Shown in pieces: positions 25,447 through 34,862 of a DNA stretch of 64,000 bases. The notes below the pieces were generated by a model. It was not told the DNA's origin. It did no database searches and saw only the letters and a list, made by a program, of their open reading frames with translations. Every line of letters starts with the position of its first letter. The first letter of the stretch is position 1. Source of the DNA: Sellimonas caecigallum (lineage in GTDB: Bacteria > Bacillota > Clostridia > Lachnospirales > Lachnospiraceae); the NCBI RefSeq assembly GCF_019754295.1, contig NZ_VIRV01000001.1:465089-529088 (forward strand), in the 5' to 3' direction. The position numbers and the translations under genes are program-made.

Positions 25447-25788
25447 CTATTTTCGGAATTTGTCGTATCTTTTTTCACGAAAGCTCATCCTTGGGATCAG
25501 CATAGCGATCCATCCTCCGACAAATACAAGCACAATAAGCGGGTTCAGAAAATAGCATGCCACTGTCCCAAGGATGAACCAAAGTCCCCAAAGAGCCAAT
25601 GTATTTCTGGCTCCTGTACAGATTTTCTCTACACTGTAGGCCTCTCTTTTCTCTTTCGGCAGCTTTCTATAACTCGGTACAAGCCAGATACTCTTTTCTC
25701 CCATGAATCCGAACACAAACGCATGTGCAAAACAAAGAGCTGCCAGGATCATGCACACAAACATGGCTCCAATCGTTATTTTCTCCAT
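25447..25788 (-). CDS. Small membrane protein (DUF3784-like)
   Basis: A 113-residue protein with an N-terminal membrane helix (MEKITIGAMFVCMILAALCF), a polar segment with YRKLPKEKREAYSVEKIC, and one or two C-terminal helices (NTLALWGLWFILGTVACYFL). The layout resembles DUF3784 proteins, but the assignment is tentative. The ATG at 25788 has AAAAGGAG well spaced. It lies downstream of an ABC-2 transporter operon in the same direction, 76 nt beyond the last permease, so may belong to it. Confidence 0.6.
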   Translation of the reverse strand: MEKITIGAMFVCMILAALCFAHAFVFGFMGEKSIWLVPSYRKLPKEKREAYSVEKICTGARNTLALWGLWFILGTVACYFLNPLIVLVFVGGWIAMLIPRMSFREKRYDKFRK

Positions 25789-25864
25789 GATGTACTCTCC
25801 TTTTCCAAACGTAATCTCTCCCATATGCTAACGCTTTGGGGCGGAAAAGGCAAGTTTTTCTTTT

Positions 25865-26488
25865 TTATGATTCTTTTCTTGAACGTACGGCAATCCCGAC
25901 GCCCAAAAACAGCATTCCTGCCAGCGCCAGATACCACTTTTCTTCATAGCTTCCTGTTTCCATAGAAAAAAGATAAAATTTCCCAAGATATTTTTCTCCC
26001 GATGCCATAGATACGATATAAAACAACAGCGGCATCATATACCCGACGACAACATTGTCACACAGTGCGTAGGACAGAAGACCAATTCCTCCCAGGAACA
26101 CCATTCCAGCCAGCAGACCTGGATAAAATGTGTCAAATGGAAATTCACACTCCCCTATCTTAAGTGCGTACAGAAACAGGGCGGAGACCGCCATCATTAC
26201 TACAATAGACAGAACGAGACGAATCCCATAAATTGCCCCCACAGCTGTATATTTCGAACGGATCAGATCCCGGATATCTCTGTTTTGCTCCGGCAAAAAT
26301 ATTGGAACTAAAAGGACGATACCCGGAAAGACTGCGTAATATTCGACGACTCGCGCTGTCTCCTGTATATTCAGATTACGGACACCCAAAACAAGCGGCG
26401 CTGCACACAAAATACCAATGCTAATGAGTACCTGCCAGATCAAATGATACCGTATGGTTTCTTTTCCTATTGCAAGATATCTTTCCAT
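25865..26488 (-). CDS. ABC-2 type transporter membrane subunit (small)
   Basis: Integral membrane protein of 207 residues with about six helices, starting MERYLAIGKETIRYHLIWQV. It shows the usual ABC-2 style N-terminal amphipathic segment and tandem helices; no soluble domain is present. Its start lies 68 nt inside the 3' end of the larger permease gene, which implies coupled translation. With the larger permease and the ATPase upstream it should form an exporter, perhaps of a peptide or antibiotic, as suggested by the adjacent two-component system. The substrate is unknown. Confidence 0.65.
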   Translation of the reverse strand: MERYLAIGKETIRYHLIWQVLISIGILCAAPLVLGVRNLNIQETARVVEYYAVFPGIVLLVPIFLPEQNRDIRDLIRSKYTAVGAIYGIRLVLSIVVMMAVSALFLYALKIGECEFPFDTFYPGLLAGMVFLGGIGLLSYALCDNVVVGYMMPLLFYIVSMASGEKYLGKFYLFSMETGSYEEKWYLALAGMLFLGVGIAVRSRKES

Positions 26489-27707
26489 TTCCAAAACGCC
26501 CCTTTCTTTTTGCCTCATAAATCAGCACTGTAGCTACAACAAGAACCACAGCAAGCAGCGTATAAAACAGCCGGTTCCATACAAGAGTGGAAAAGTCTGC
26601 CTGGAATCCGGTGTAATTCAGCTCTGTATTGTGCCTTGGAATCAGGTTGAATCCATACGCTCCCCCGCGCATCGCATTCTGGCCGCTGAAGATAGAAAAA
26701 AACCACCAGACTATCTGAACAAGCACTGCCGCTGCTGTCTCTGTCCATTCTGTAATAAGCATAGACAGCGCTGTCACGATCAAAATGGACGGAAGAAGCC
26801 AGCCGAAGCTGTACTGAAAAAAAGCTGTGTAATCAAGTGCCAAGTCTTTTCCTGCTGCATATCCGATACATTCTGCCAACGGGTAGAAGGAAAGGATCAA
26901 AACTGGAAGGAACATGGTCACACACAATGCCAGATATCTGCTGCAGACGATGGAAAAAGAAGACGCCTTCCTGACAAAGATCAGTTCCCGGATTCCAGAA
27001 CGTTTGTCGCGCAGCACTCTCGTGGCAGTCACAAACACCGGGAGAATGCCAAGTATGATTCCCATATAATCACAGAACATTCTGGCATATCCCCCTGTAA
27101 ATCCATCTTTTTCCATCAGATCCTCATATTCTGCCAGCGCATCTTCATAAGTCTTCTCTACCATTCCATTGTCCTTAATCCGGTCTTTTGTGTAGGAAGA
27201 ACCCGGTCCAAGGATCCTGCTGACTTTTCCCATCTCTTTTTCAAATTCTTTGTAAGACATTCCTTTTTTCGCCGGCAGCTTAAAATTATCTGCCGCCATC
27301 ATACTCGCCCCATTTGCAAGTTTTACCGTATTTTCTTTCACGTACTCCTGATACCTGTCCTGTATTTCCGATATAGAAAGCCCGGTGCATGTTTCCAGTA
27401 TGCGAGCGATTTTCTCCTTTTCGGATGCATCTAACGTGATATGTTTTGTAAAACCGACAGGCGCCGTTGTGAAGCTGTCCTGATCATAGTCTCTCGCCAG
27501 CATTCCCAGGGTTCCCTCCATAATATCACTTTTTTCTGTGGACTGCTTCCATCCATATCCACCCTCCTGGCCTTTTACCGGTTTCGATGCAAAACTTATC
27601 TTTCCCATCTGAGTAAAGAAAAACAGAGCCAGACATGTGATAAAAAGCCAGTATATAAGACTTTTAAAAACCTGTGTGCATTCTTTTTTAAACAAACTCA
27701 GGAACAT
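26421..27707 (-). CDS. ABC-2 type transporter permease with large extracytoplasmic domain
   Basis: A 428-residue membrane protein. The first helix (~10-35) is followed by an outside domain of about 170 residues (QGE..., EKIARILETCTGLSISEIQD region) and then five or six helices. The start codon at 27707 follows GGAGGGGG and lies 20 nt inside the ATPase gene, so the two are coupled. The architecture (TM, outer domain, TM bundle) is typical of ABC-2 exporters with an accessory small permease. The substrate cannot be told from sequence. Confidence 0.75.
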   Translation of the reverse strand: MFLSLFKKECTQVFKSLIYWLFITCLALFFFTQMGKISFASKPVKGQEGGYGWKQSTEKSDIMEGTLGMLARDYDQDSFTTAPVGFTKHITLDASEKEKIARILETCTGLSISEIQDRYQEYVKENTVKLANGASMMAADNFKLPAKKGMSYKEFEKEMGKVSRILGPGSSYTKDRIKDNGMVEKTYEDALAEYEDLMEKDGFTGGYARMFCDYMGIILGILPVFVTATRVLRDKRSGIRELIFVRKASSFSIVCSRYLALCVTMFLPVLILSFYPLAECIGYAAGKDLALDYTAFFQYSFGWLLPSILIVTALSMLITEWTETAAAVLVQIVWWFFSIFSGQNAMRGGAYGFNLIPRHNTELNYTGFQADFSTLVWNRLFYTLLAVVLVVATVLIYEAKRKGRFGNGKISCNRKRNHTVSFDLAGTH

Positions 27708-28578
27708 GGCCAGCCCCCTCCTTTTCATGCATCAGGTACATGTATGCGTCTTCCACTCCCGCCTCGCATTTTTTTGCCCTGATACCTGGTACGCTTTCTG
27801 ACAGAAACCGCACAGTTACATTGTTTCCCATTGTCATCATGCTTGTTACCAGATACGCACTTTTGATTTTTTCCATATCCTTCCTGCTAACCGTTGCTGT
27901 ATAGACATTTCCGTCCGCCATCCGGATCAATTCTGTGACCGTACCGTGATAAAGAATCTCTCCGTGATCCAGCACTGCCACATTCTCGCATGTGGCCTCG
28001 ATATCTCCCACGATGTGCGTCGATAAGATTACCACACGCTCTTCTGCAATCTCACAGAGCAGATTGCGGAATCTGACTCTCTCTTCCGGATCCAGCCCCG
28101 CAGTCGGTTCATCCACGATCAATACTTTCGGGTCGTGGAGGATAGCCTGTGCGATCCCCAGTCTCCTTCTCATCCCGCCCGACAGCGCTTTAACTTTTGT
28201 CTTTGTCTGGTCCTGCAGATTGACTTTCCGAAGAAGGATTGGGATCCGTTTCTTTCGTTCTGCTTTCCCAAGCCCAGAAAGCACACCGAGATAATCCATA
28301 GCTTCATAAACTCCCATATTAGGATAAAGCGAGAATTCCTGAGGCAGATAACCCGTAACAGCCCTTACCGCAGCTGCATTTTCAATCGGAATGCCACAAA
28401 TTTCGATCCTCCCTTCCTGTTTTTTCAAAAGTGTTGCAAGTACCTTCATCAACGTCGTCTTTCCCGCACCATTTGGTCCCAGCAGGCCAAACATTCCTCT
28501 TGGTATAGTCAGACTGATATTTTTTAAAGCCTGTTTTTTCCCATAGTATTTGCTGAGACCGCGGATCCGTATCTCCAT
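27688..28578 (-). CDS. ABC transporter ATP-binding protein
   Basis: Exporter ATPase of 296 residues. All motifs are present: Walker A LLGPNGAGKTTLMKVLA, Q-loop GYLPQEFSLYPNM, signature ALSGGMRRRLGIAQA, Walker B VLIVDEPTAGLDP and the H-switch ILSTHIVGD. The C-terminal ~80 residues form the small accessory domain common in ABC-2 ATPases. It starts at 28578 (MEIRIRGLSKYYG). It overlaps the permease gene and lies 86 nt downstream of the histidine kinase gene, in the same direction. Confidence 0.92.
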   Translation of the reverse strand: MEIRIRGLSKYYGKKQALKNISLTIPRGMFGLLGPNGAGKTTLMKVLATLLKKQEGRIEICGIPIENAAAVRAVTGYLPQEFSLYPNMGVYEAMDYLGVLSGLGKAERKKRIPILLRKVNLQDQTKTKVKALSGGMRRRLGIAQAILHDPKVLIVDEPTAGLDPEERVRFRNLLCEIAEERVVILSTHIVGDIEATCENVAVLDHGEILYHGTVTELIRMADGNVYTATVSRKDMEKIKSAYLVTSMMTMGNNVTVRFLSESVPGIRAKKCEAGVEDAYMYLMHEKEGAGHVPEFV

Positions 28579-28664
28579 GTTTGATTCTTTCCTTTCTCTC
28601 ACTATTTCTGCCTTCCTTTCCTGATTGATGATTCTATCCTACCGCAGAATTCTCTAGATTCTCC

Positions 28665-29882
28665 CTAGACATGTGTAAGATTTTCTGATGACAGACGAAA
28701 GGAAGCACTTACAATTGCACCTTCTTGCCCGATACGGTTTGCAAAACTTATTTCCCCTCCGTGCTTTTTGCATAAAGCAGATGCGATATGAAGACCAATC
28801 CCGAAATGTTCCCTGTTTTCCCCTTCACTGAAATAAGCTTTCCCTGCATTTTGAAGAGCTGCATCGGAAAATCCCGGACCGTCATCCGCCACATAAAGGT
28901 AAAACATCGTTCCATCACACTCTGTCTCAATTTCCACCTCCTGCCTGGCATAACGGATCGCATTGGAGAGAAGGTTGTCCAGCACTTCCAAAATAATATT
29001 TTCATCTGCAAGCATTGTATTTTCACACCCTCTGACAGAGTATGAAAGATGGATTTCTTTTGCCTCGTTGAGGGCATTTGCCATCCCTCGGATCTTTTTA
29101 TCCAGATATGCACAGTCTGTCTTCTCCGGATGAAACGGGATATCATCGACACTCCTTGCATCCTTCATTGTCTGGCTGAACTTTTCCAGACGTTCCGCCT
29201 GTGCAGAAAGCAGCCGCAGCGTATCTTTTAACTTTTCCTGACTGATATTTCTTTGCGGAATATATTTGACAAGAAAGTCGGAATATCCACGGATGACCGT
29301 CAGCGGCGTGCGCAGATCATGTGCAAATGCCGCATTTAACTTTTTCTGTTCTTCCACAAGTCTCCACATTTCCTTTTGATTTTCTACCAGATGTCCTCTC
29401 ATTTCTTCGAAAGCTTCACACAGCCTCCCCATTTCATCCCGGGAATTATATTCCATCTTGAATTCCAGATTCTTCTCTTTGATATTTCGCATGCCTTCTT
29501 CCAGTATATCAAACGGCTTTTTCAGCCGTCTCCGATAAAACAAAACTGCTGTGATGAACATGCTGACAACCGCATACACATATGGACACCAGTTCTGTAC
29601 TGCCGTGAGGATCATGACCGCCGCCTTCCTGCTTGTGGAAAGGGATAAGAAGTCTTGCGTATAGCCGAACACTCTTTCCCCATTTGCAGTGTAGACGACC
29701 TGGATCTCAGAACTTTTTTCATACAGAATATCCTGCCATTTCCCGCATATCCCCACTGTGATGACCGTCAAAAGGAAACCAGCCAGGGCAAAGATACACA
29801 GATAGGCCGGCAGTGCTTTGCGAATCGGAAGGTTTCGGATTTTGTCCCGGATCTTCTCAATTTTCTCATCTATCCAATCCAT
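28665..29882 (-). CDS. Sensor histidine kinase
   Basis: Membrane sensor of 405 residues. Two helices (~23-46 and ~98-118) enclose a short outside loop of about 50 residues. A HAMP domain follows (~120-175), then the H-box FAHDLRTPLTVIRGY with the phosphorylated histidine, N-box NLLSNAIRYA and G-boxes DDGPGF and FGIGLHIA. The gene overlaps the response regulator by 13 nt. The small outside loop suggests it senses its ligand in or near the membrane, possibly through the exporter it precedes. Confidence 0.92.
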   Translation of the reverse strand: MDWIDEKIEKIRDKIRNLPIRKALPAYLCIFALAGFLLTVITVGICGKWQDILYEKSSEIQVVYTANGERVFGYTQDFLSLSTSRKAAVMILTAVQNWCPYVYAVVSMFITAVLFYRRRLKKPFDILEEGMRNIKEKNLEFKMEYNSRDEMGRLCEAFEEMRGHLVENQKEMWRLVEEQKKLNAAFAHDLRTPLTVIRGYSDFLVKYIPQRNISQEKLKDTLRLLSAQAERLEKFSQTMKDARSVDDIPFHPEKTDCAYLDKKIRGMANALNEAKEIHLSYSVRGCENTMLADENIILEVLDNLLSNAIRYARQEVEIETECDGTMFYLYVADDGPGFSDAALQNAGKAYFSEGENREHFGIGLHIASALCKKHGGEISFANRIGQEGAIVSASFRLSSENLTHV

Positions 29883-30543
29883 TTATATCCCACTCCCCAT
29901 ACCGTCTCGATAAAATCCCTGTCTGCTTGTTTTGCGATCTTTGCGCGCATCCGACGAATATGTTCCATCACGATACTGCTGTCTCCTGCTCCTTCCAGTC
30001 CCCAGACATTCTCATAGATTTGCTCTTTGCTGAACACCTGTCTCGGGTGCATCGATAGAAACTCCATGATGTCAAACTCAGTTTTTGTCAGACGGATCTC
30101 TTTTTTATTATAAGAAATACTCCGCTCGTCATAGCGGATGCGCAGCCCCCCCGCTGTGGTACTCCTGCCCTGACAAAGCGTTTCTTTTTTCCCTTCGCAG
30201 GTGGGCTGCGACCCTGGCACTTAGCTCTTCAATAGAAAATGGTTTTGTAATATAATCATCCCCTCCGGAAAGCAGTCCGTTGATCTTATCCTGTTCTTCT
30301 ATTTTTGCCGTCAGAAATAAAATTGGACAGCTAACTTCTCCCCGGATTTTCCTGCACACGGACATCCCGTCTATATCCGGGAAATTGATGTCAAGAAGGA
30401 TCAGATCCACCCCCCATCAACGCCTTTTCTATGGCCTCTTTTCCATTGGCCGCCGTCTCTGTCTCATATCCAAGAATCTCAAAATAATCTTTTAGAAGCA
30501 TACGGATTCCTTCTTCGTCATCCGCAATCAAAATCTTTTCCAT
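29870..30543 (-). pseudogene. OmpR-type response regulator, broken at two G tracts
   Basis: Three frames are needed to read the gene. It starts at 30543 (MEKILIADDEEGIRMLLKDY). At 30410-30415 a run of six G on the coding strand shifts the frame; five would give LMGVDLILLDINFPDIDG. The receiver continues (ITKPFSIEELSARVAAHLRR) until a run of seven G at 30145-30151, where six would join SGG to LRIRYDERSISYNK. The winged-helix DNA-binding domain (LTKTEFDIMEFL, GVGYKWIG) ends at 29870. Each break is one extra G. Either the gene is inactive or switchable, or both runs are sequencing errors. Confidence 0.85.
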
Positions 30544-30622
30544 GGTATCACTCTCCCCTCTTGGTCTTTTTGTTCTTTAGTATATCAGGACTTTTCCTAT
30601 TTTTTCCCTATTTTTTCTCACA

Positions 30623-30651
30623 TTGACACAATATGTTACCCTGCCTATAAT
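30623..30651 (+). promoter_or_regulatory. Consensus promoter of the EFR1 ferredoxin gene
   Basis: TTGACA (30623-30628) and TATAAT (30646-30651) with a 17-nt spacer, a perfect match. Confidence 0.85.
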
Positions 30652-30682
30652 AAATGTAAATTAAAAAGCAGGAGGAATACTT

Positions 30683-31450
30683 ATGAGTATCGTACAAATT
30701 GTTTTTAGCCCTACCGGCGGAACACAGCGGGTCACAGATATCATTACCGGAGAATGGAATATGCCGGTACAAAGACTGGATCTGACAGATGAGAAAATCA
30801 GTCCCGATTTCCCAACTTTTGGGAAGGAGGATGTTGCTGTCCTTTCTGTTCCTTCTTTTGGCGGACGTGTTCCTGCCCTTGCTTCCCAGAGAATTGCAAA
30901 GATTGACGGAAATCAGGCAAAATGTATCCTCATATGTGTCTACGGAAATCGGGCCTATGAGGATACATTGACAGAATTAAACGATATTGCAGAGAAAAAC
31001 GGTTTTCATGTCATCGCCGCAATCGCTGCCGTTGCTGAACACTCCATTATGCATCAGTATGCCGCCGGCAGACCGGACGGGGAGGATGAAGAGGAACTGC
31101 GGCATTTTGCCCGAAGAATTCTGGAAAAAATCCAGACGGATTCTCCTTTGGCATCTCCTCCACAGATTCCTGGAAACCATCCTTACAAAGAATACAAAGT
31201 GTCAAACTTGATCCCGGAAGCAGATGAAAGCTGCAATCTTTGCGGCCATTGTGCAAACATATGCCCAGCTCACGCAATCAGCCAAGATCAGCCAAATCTA
31301 ACAGACAGCAGCGCCTGCATCTCCTGCATGCGCTGTGTGGCAAAATGCCCGCAGTCCGCTCGAAAAGTAGACCACAACATGGTTTTTGCACTGTCTGAGA
31401 AGGTCAAAGAAACTTGCACTGTAAGAAAGCGGAACGAATTGTATCTATAA
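30683..31450 (+). CDS. EFR1-type flavodoxin/ferredoxin fusion protein
   Basis: Electron-transfer protein of 255 residues. The flavodoxin-like N-terminal domain starts IVFSPTGGTQRVTD with the FMN phosphate loop and continues to about residue 165. Two 4Fe-4S sites follow: CNLCGHCANICP and CISCMRCVAKCP, each a full CxxCxxCxxxCP. Such proteins are common in anaerobic Firmicutes; the partner enzymes are generally unknown. RBS AGGAGGAA and a consensus promoter suggest strong single-gene expression. Confidence 0.9.
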   Translation: MSIVQIVFSPTGGTQRVTDIITGEWNMPVQRLDLTDEKISPDFPTFGKEDVAVLSVPSFGGRVPALASQRIAKIDGNQAKCILICVYGNRAYEDTLTELNDIAEKNGFHVIAAIAAVAEHSIMHQYAAGRPDGEDEEELRHFARRILEKIQTDSPLASPPQIPGNHPYKEYKVSNLIPEADESCNLCGHCANICPAHAISQDQPNLTDSSACISCMRCVAKCPQSARKVDHNMVFALSEKVKETCTVRKRNELYL

Positions 31451-31480
31451 GATTTTCCAACTTCCTTTCACTCTTTTCAC

Positions 31481-31508
31481 TTGTACATCTCTCAAAAGAT
31501 GCTATAAT
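31481..31508 (+). promoter_or_regulatory. pepT promoter
   Basis: TTGTAC (31481-31486) and TATAAT (31503-31508), 16 nt apart. Confidence 0.65.
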
Positions 31509-31548
31509 GGTATGTAGCAAAATAAACAATTAAAGGAGAGGTATTCCA

Positions 31549-32763
31549 ATGAAAGCTTATGAAAGATTGCTGAAATATGCGGTGGTAAGAACACCAAGCG
31601 ATGAGACAAGCGAAACAGTCCCATCTTCCAAATGTCAGTTTGACCTTGCTGAAATCCTTGTACAGGAATTAAAAGATCTTGGGGTAGAGGCTCATATGGA
31701 TGAAAAGAGTTTTGTTTACGGGAAAATCCCTGCAACTCCAGGTCTCGAAAACAAGCCGAAAATCGGTTTTATCGCCCACATGGACACTGTTTCGGATTAC
31801 TGCGACCATGATATCGTTCCCGTGCTGCATCCGGACTACGATGGACAGGATGTGGTGCTTGGTACAAGCGGAAGAACACTTTCCGTACAGGCTTTCCCAC
31901 ATCTTACGAACCTGAAAGGCCGTACTTTGATCACGACAGACGGCACAACCGTCCTCGGAGCGGATGACAAGGCCGGCATTGCGGAAATCATGACAATGAT
32001 CGAACGTATCAACGAAGAACAGATTCCACATGGCCCAATCCGCGTTGCCTTCACACCGGACGAAGAAGTAGGAACAGGCGCTTCCCACTTCAATGTCGAA
32101 GAGTTTGACGCTGACTTTGGTTACACTTTAGACGGCGATGGCGAAGGAGAGATCCAGTACGAAAACTTCAATGCCTGCAAAGCAGATTTTGAAATTACTG
32201 GTTTTGCAGTACACCCAGGATCCAGTAAAGATACAATGATCAACGCAAGCCTTGTGGCATGCGAGATCAACAGTATGCTCCCGGGATGCGAAACACCTCG
32301 CGGAACTGAAAACTATGAAGGATTTTATCATCTGATGAGTATGAAAGGCGATGTAGCTCATGCAGAGCTTCATTATTTTGTCCGCGATCACGACAGCAAT
32401 CTTTTTGAAGCGCGCCAGAAAACTCTCCGCCTGATCGAAAAAGATCTCAATGAAAAATGGGGAGAAGGAACAGTCAAACTGACGATCACACAGCAGTACC
32501 GCAACATGTCTGAGATTGTCGCAGGCTGCATGCACTTGATCGAAAATGCCAAGAAAGCCTGTGAAATCGCCAACGTACCTGCTCAGATCCTTCCAATCCG
32601 CGGCGGTACAGACGGATGCCAGCTCAGCTTCCGCGGACTTCCTTGTCCAAACCTGGGAACCGGCGGACATGCATACCATGGTCCATACGAACACATCACA
32701 GTAGAAGGTATGGATCACGCAACTGATATTGTTGTCGAAATCGTAAAATTATACGCTGAATAA
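31549..32763 (+). CDS. pepT: Peptidase T (tripeptide aminopeptidase)
   Basis: Di-zinc M20B exopeptidase of 404 residues that removes N-terminal residues from tripeptides in the cytosol. Metal ligands are visible in IAHMDTVSDY, LGADDKAGIAEIM, TPDEEVGTGASHF (with the catalytic Glu) and LDGDGEGE, and the final histidine lies in GTGGHAYHGPYE. The dimerisation insert (~205-315) contains FAVHPGSSKDTMINAS. RBS AAAGGAGAGG. It is monocistronic, ending at a strong shared terminator. Confidence 0.95.
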   Translation: MKAYERLLKYAVVRTPSDETSETVPSSKCQFDLAEILVQELKDLGVEAHMDEKSFVYGKIPATPGLENKPKIGFIAHMDTVSDYCDHDIVPVLHPDYDGQDVVLGTSGRTLSVQAFPHLTNLKGRTLITTDGTTVLGADDKAGIAEIMTMIERINEEQIPHGPIRVAFTPDEEVGTGASHFNVEEFDADFGYTLDGDGEGEIQYENFNACKADFEITGFAVHPGSSKDTMINASLVACEINSMLPGCETPRGTENYEGFYHLMSMKGDVAHAELHYFVRDHDSNLFEARQKTLRLIEKDLNEKWGEGTVKLTITQQYRNMSEIVAGCMHLIENAKKACEIANVPAQILPIRGGTDGCQLSFRGLPCPNLGTGGHAYHGPYEHITVEGMDHATDIVVEIVKLYAE

Positions 32764-32773
32764 ATGTCAGATA

Positions 32774-32824
32774 AAAAGCCTCCGGCAGTGAAGCATTCAT
32801 TTGCTCCCCGCCAGAGGCTTTAAA
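32774..32824. terminator. Bidirectional terminator between pepT and yitT
   Basis: AAAGCCTC-c-GGC pairs with GCC-a-GAGGCTTT across a 23-nt loop, with A/T runs at each end. Confidence 0.75.
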
Positions 32825-32841
32825 TCTTTTCATTATTTTCT

Positions 32842-33699
32842 TTAATGTGACTTAAATCCTTCTCCAAGTACTTCATTGGATTCGACGATGATAATAAAAG
32901 CCTTTGGATCGATTTCCTTTACAGCCTGCCTGATTCCATACATTTCTTTATTGTTGCATGCGCAGAGCACCACATCTTTTTCTTCCTGTGAGAAACTTCC
33001 TGTCGCTTTCAGGAAAGTACTTCCTCTTCCTACTGCCTGATCGATACGCTCTGCTACTTCTTTCGCGTAATCGGTCACGATCAGAGTCATCTTTCCCGCG
33101 TCAATTCCGTACATCACTTTATCTACTACCATGGACAGAAGGAAACTGATGATCATTCCATAGATCAGACTGTCCATATCCCGTGATACAAGAGCCGTAC
33201 CGAGCAGAACAACGAGGGCTTCCAGGGCAAAAGAAATTTTCCCAAGAGACAGGTGCGGATTCAATGCTTTGATGGAAAGCATGATAAAATCCGACCCCCC
33301 AGTGGAAGTATTCCTCATATAAATCAAGGCATACCCAAGTCCGGAAAGGACTCCCGTACAGATGGCTGCCAACATACGATCTCCGGAATAGACCGGAAAC
33401 ATCGGTGCGATAACGTCCATGATCACAGATGTGATGATGATAGTTCGCACGGAACGGACGAAGAAGTCTTTTCCCAGGATCTTAAAACATGCAATAGCTA
33501 CCGGGATATTCAGAAGCATGGCTACCGTACCGATCGGCAGACCGAACAGATGATAAAAGATCAAGGCAATACCATTGAATCCTACCATCGGAAATTTTGC
33601 TGTAGCTGCAAAGTTGTAAGTCCCGACAGCGATCAGGATTCCGCCGATAATGTCCATCAAGATATCAATGCCAAATTTTTTTGCATCGAATTTTTTCAT
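32842..33699 (-). CDS. YitT family membrane protein (DUF161 + DUF2179)
   Basis: A 285-residue protein. Five or six membrane helices occupy residues ~10-195, with the conserved FNGIALIFYHLFGLPIG and NTSTGGSDFIM segments. A soluble C-terminal DUF2179 domain follows (MTLIVTDYAKEVAERIDQAV through IIIVESNEVLGEGF). The transported substrate is unknown. The start at 33699 uses GGAGAG 9 nt upstream. A promoter at 33808-33837 is divergent from the dehydrogenase promoter. Confidence 0.9.
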   Translation of the reverse strand: MKKFDAKKFGIDILMDIIGGILIAVGTYNFAATAKFPMVGFNGIALIFYHLFGLPIGTVAMLLNIPVAIACFKILGKDFFVRSVRTIIITSVIMDVIAPMFPVYSGDRMLAAICTGVLSGLGYALIYMRNTSTGGSDFIMLSIKALNPHLSLGKISFALEALVVLLGTALVSRDMDSLIYGMIISFLLSMVVDKVMYGIDAGKMTLIVTDYAKEVAERIDQAVGRGSTFLKATGSFSQEEKDVVLCACNNKEMYGIRQAVKEIDPKAFIIIVESNEVLGEGFKSH

Positions 33700-33807
33700 A
33701 AAACGATTCTCTCCTTCCATGGTTTATATGTATTTCTTTCCGTTTTTTCCAAAAAAAAACACCTGCAAACTATAAATATAATTCGCAAATGCTCTTCTTC
33801 GGGATTT

Positions 33808-33837
33808 AGTATAACTTGATTTCATGACAAATGTCAA
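33808..33837 (-). promoter_or_regulatory. yitT promoter
   Basis: On the minus strand TTGACA (33832-33837) and TATACT (33808-33813), 18 nt apart. Confidence 0.65.
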
Positions 33838-33854
33838 CCCTTTTTTCCTTTCTC

Positions 33855-33883
33855 TTGTCAGCTTTTCCGTCCACAGCTATAAT
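33855..33883 (+). promoter_or_regulatory. Promoter of the D-2-hydroxyacid dehydrogenase gene
   Basis: TTGTCA (33855-33860) and TATAAT (33878-33883), 17 nt apart, 43 nt before the ATG. Confidence 0.7.
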
Positions 33884-33926
33884 AGTCTGAAGAAGGGGGC
33901 TTACCTCTGAAAGAAAGGAGATCTTT

Positions 33927-34862
33927 ATGAAACTTGTTTTTCTGGACGCAAAAACCATCGGCTCTGACATTGATCTGAGTGCCTTCTCATCGCTTGGCGA
34001 AGTGGTTCTTTATGACTTTTCTTCTCCGGAAGAGGCTTTTGTCCGCTCAAAGGAGGCGGACGTTTTGATCGTGAATAAAACAGAGATCAACGCCCGCACG
34101 ATTGGGCAGGCTGAGCATCTGAAACTTGTCTGTGTGACCGCCACAGGAACAAACAATCTGGATAAACTGTACCTGGAAAGCCGAGGAATCTCGTGGCGCA
34201 ATGTAGCCGGGTATTCTACGGAGTCTGTAGCACAGCATACCTTTGCCATGCTGTTCTTCCTCCTGGAAAAGCTCCGGTATTATGATGAATATGTAAAAGG
34301 CGGACATTACGTCAATGATCGGATTTTCACACATTTCAGTGAGCAGTTCCATGAACTGTCACAAATGCGCTTTGGCATCATCGGTCTTGGAAATATCGGG
34401 AGACGTGTCGCAGATATCGCTTCCTGCTTTGGCGCGGATGTGGTCTACTATTCCTCATCCAACGCCCCTTGTCAAAAAGGCTATCATCAGGTAGACTTAG
34501 ACACTCTCCTTCGCACATCGGATATCATTTCCATCCATGCTCCTCTAACCGACCGCACGGAGAATCTGATCGATGCCGCTGCTCTTGCGAAAATGAAGCC
34601 TTCCTGTATCCTTCTGAATCTTGGGCGTGGCCCTATTGTCGTGGAAGAGGACCTGGCTTTGGCTCTGGAAAACGGTGTGATTGCCGCTGCGGGTCTGGAC
34701 GTCCTCCGTGAGGAGCCGATGGCTTCTGATAATCCGCTCCTGCGGATCAAGGACAGCCGCAGACTTCTGATCACACCACATATCGCCTGGGCCGCTGTGG
34801 AGTCCCGCACACGACTTATGGAAATCATCTTTGGACAAATCAGAGAATATTTCGGAATCTGA
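33927..34862 (+). CDS. D-2-hydroxyacid dehydrogenase
   Basis: NAD-dependent oxidoreductase of 311 residues. The Rossmann signature is FGIIGLGNIGRRVADIA. The catalytic arginine lies in LLNLGRGPIVVEE, the glutamate in LDVLREEPM, and the histidine in TPHIAWAAVESR. The relatives include glycerate, hydroxypyruvate and phosphoglycerate dehydrogenases; the absence of an ACT domain and the YSTESVAQHTF motif favour a glycerate or 2-hydroxyisocaproate type enzyme, but the substrate is unresolved. The RBS is AAAGGAG. The 3' end overlaps the convergent lspA-like gene by 23 nt. Confidence 0.88.
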   Translation: MKLVFLDAKTIGSDIDLSAFSSLGEVVLYDFSSPEEAFVRSKEADVLIVNKTEINARTIGQAEHLKLVCVTATGTNNLDKLYLESRGISWRNVAGYSTESVAQHTFAMLFFLLEKLRYYDEYVKGGHYVNDRIFTHFSEQFHELSQMRFGIIGLGNIGRRVADIASCFGADVVYYSSSNAPCQKGYHQVDLDTLLRTSDIISIHAPLTDRTENLIDAAALAKMKPSCILLNLGRGPIVVEEDLALALENGVIAAAGLDVLREEPMASDNPLLRIKDSRRLLITPHIAWAAVESRTRLMEIIFGQIREYFGI

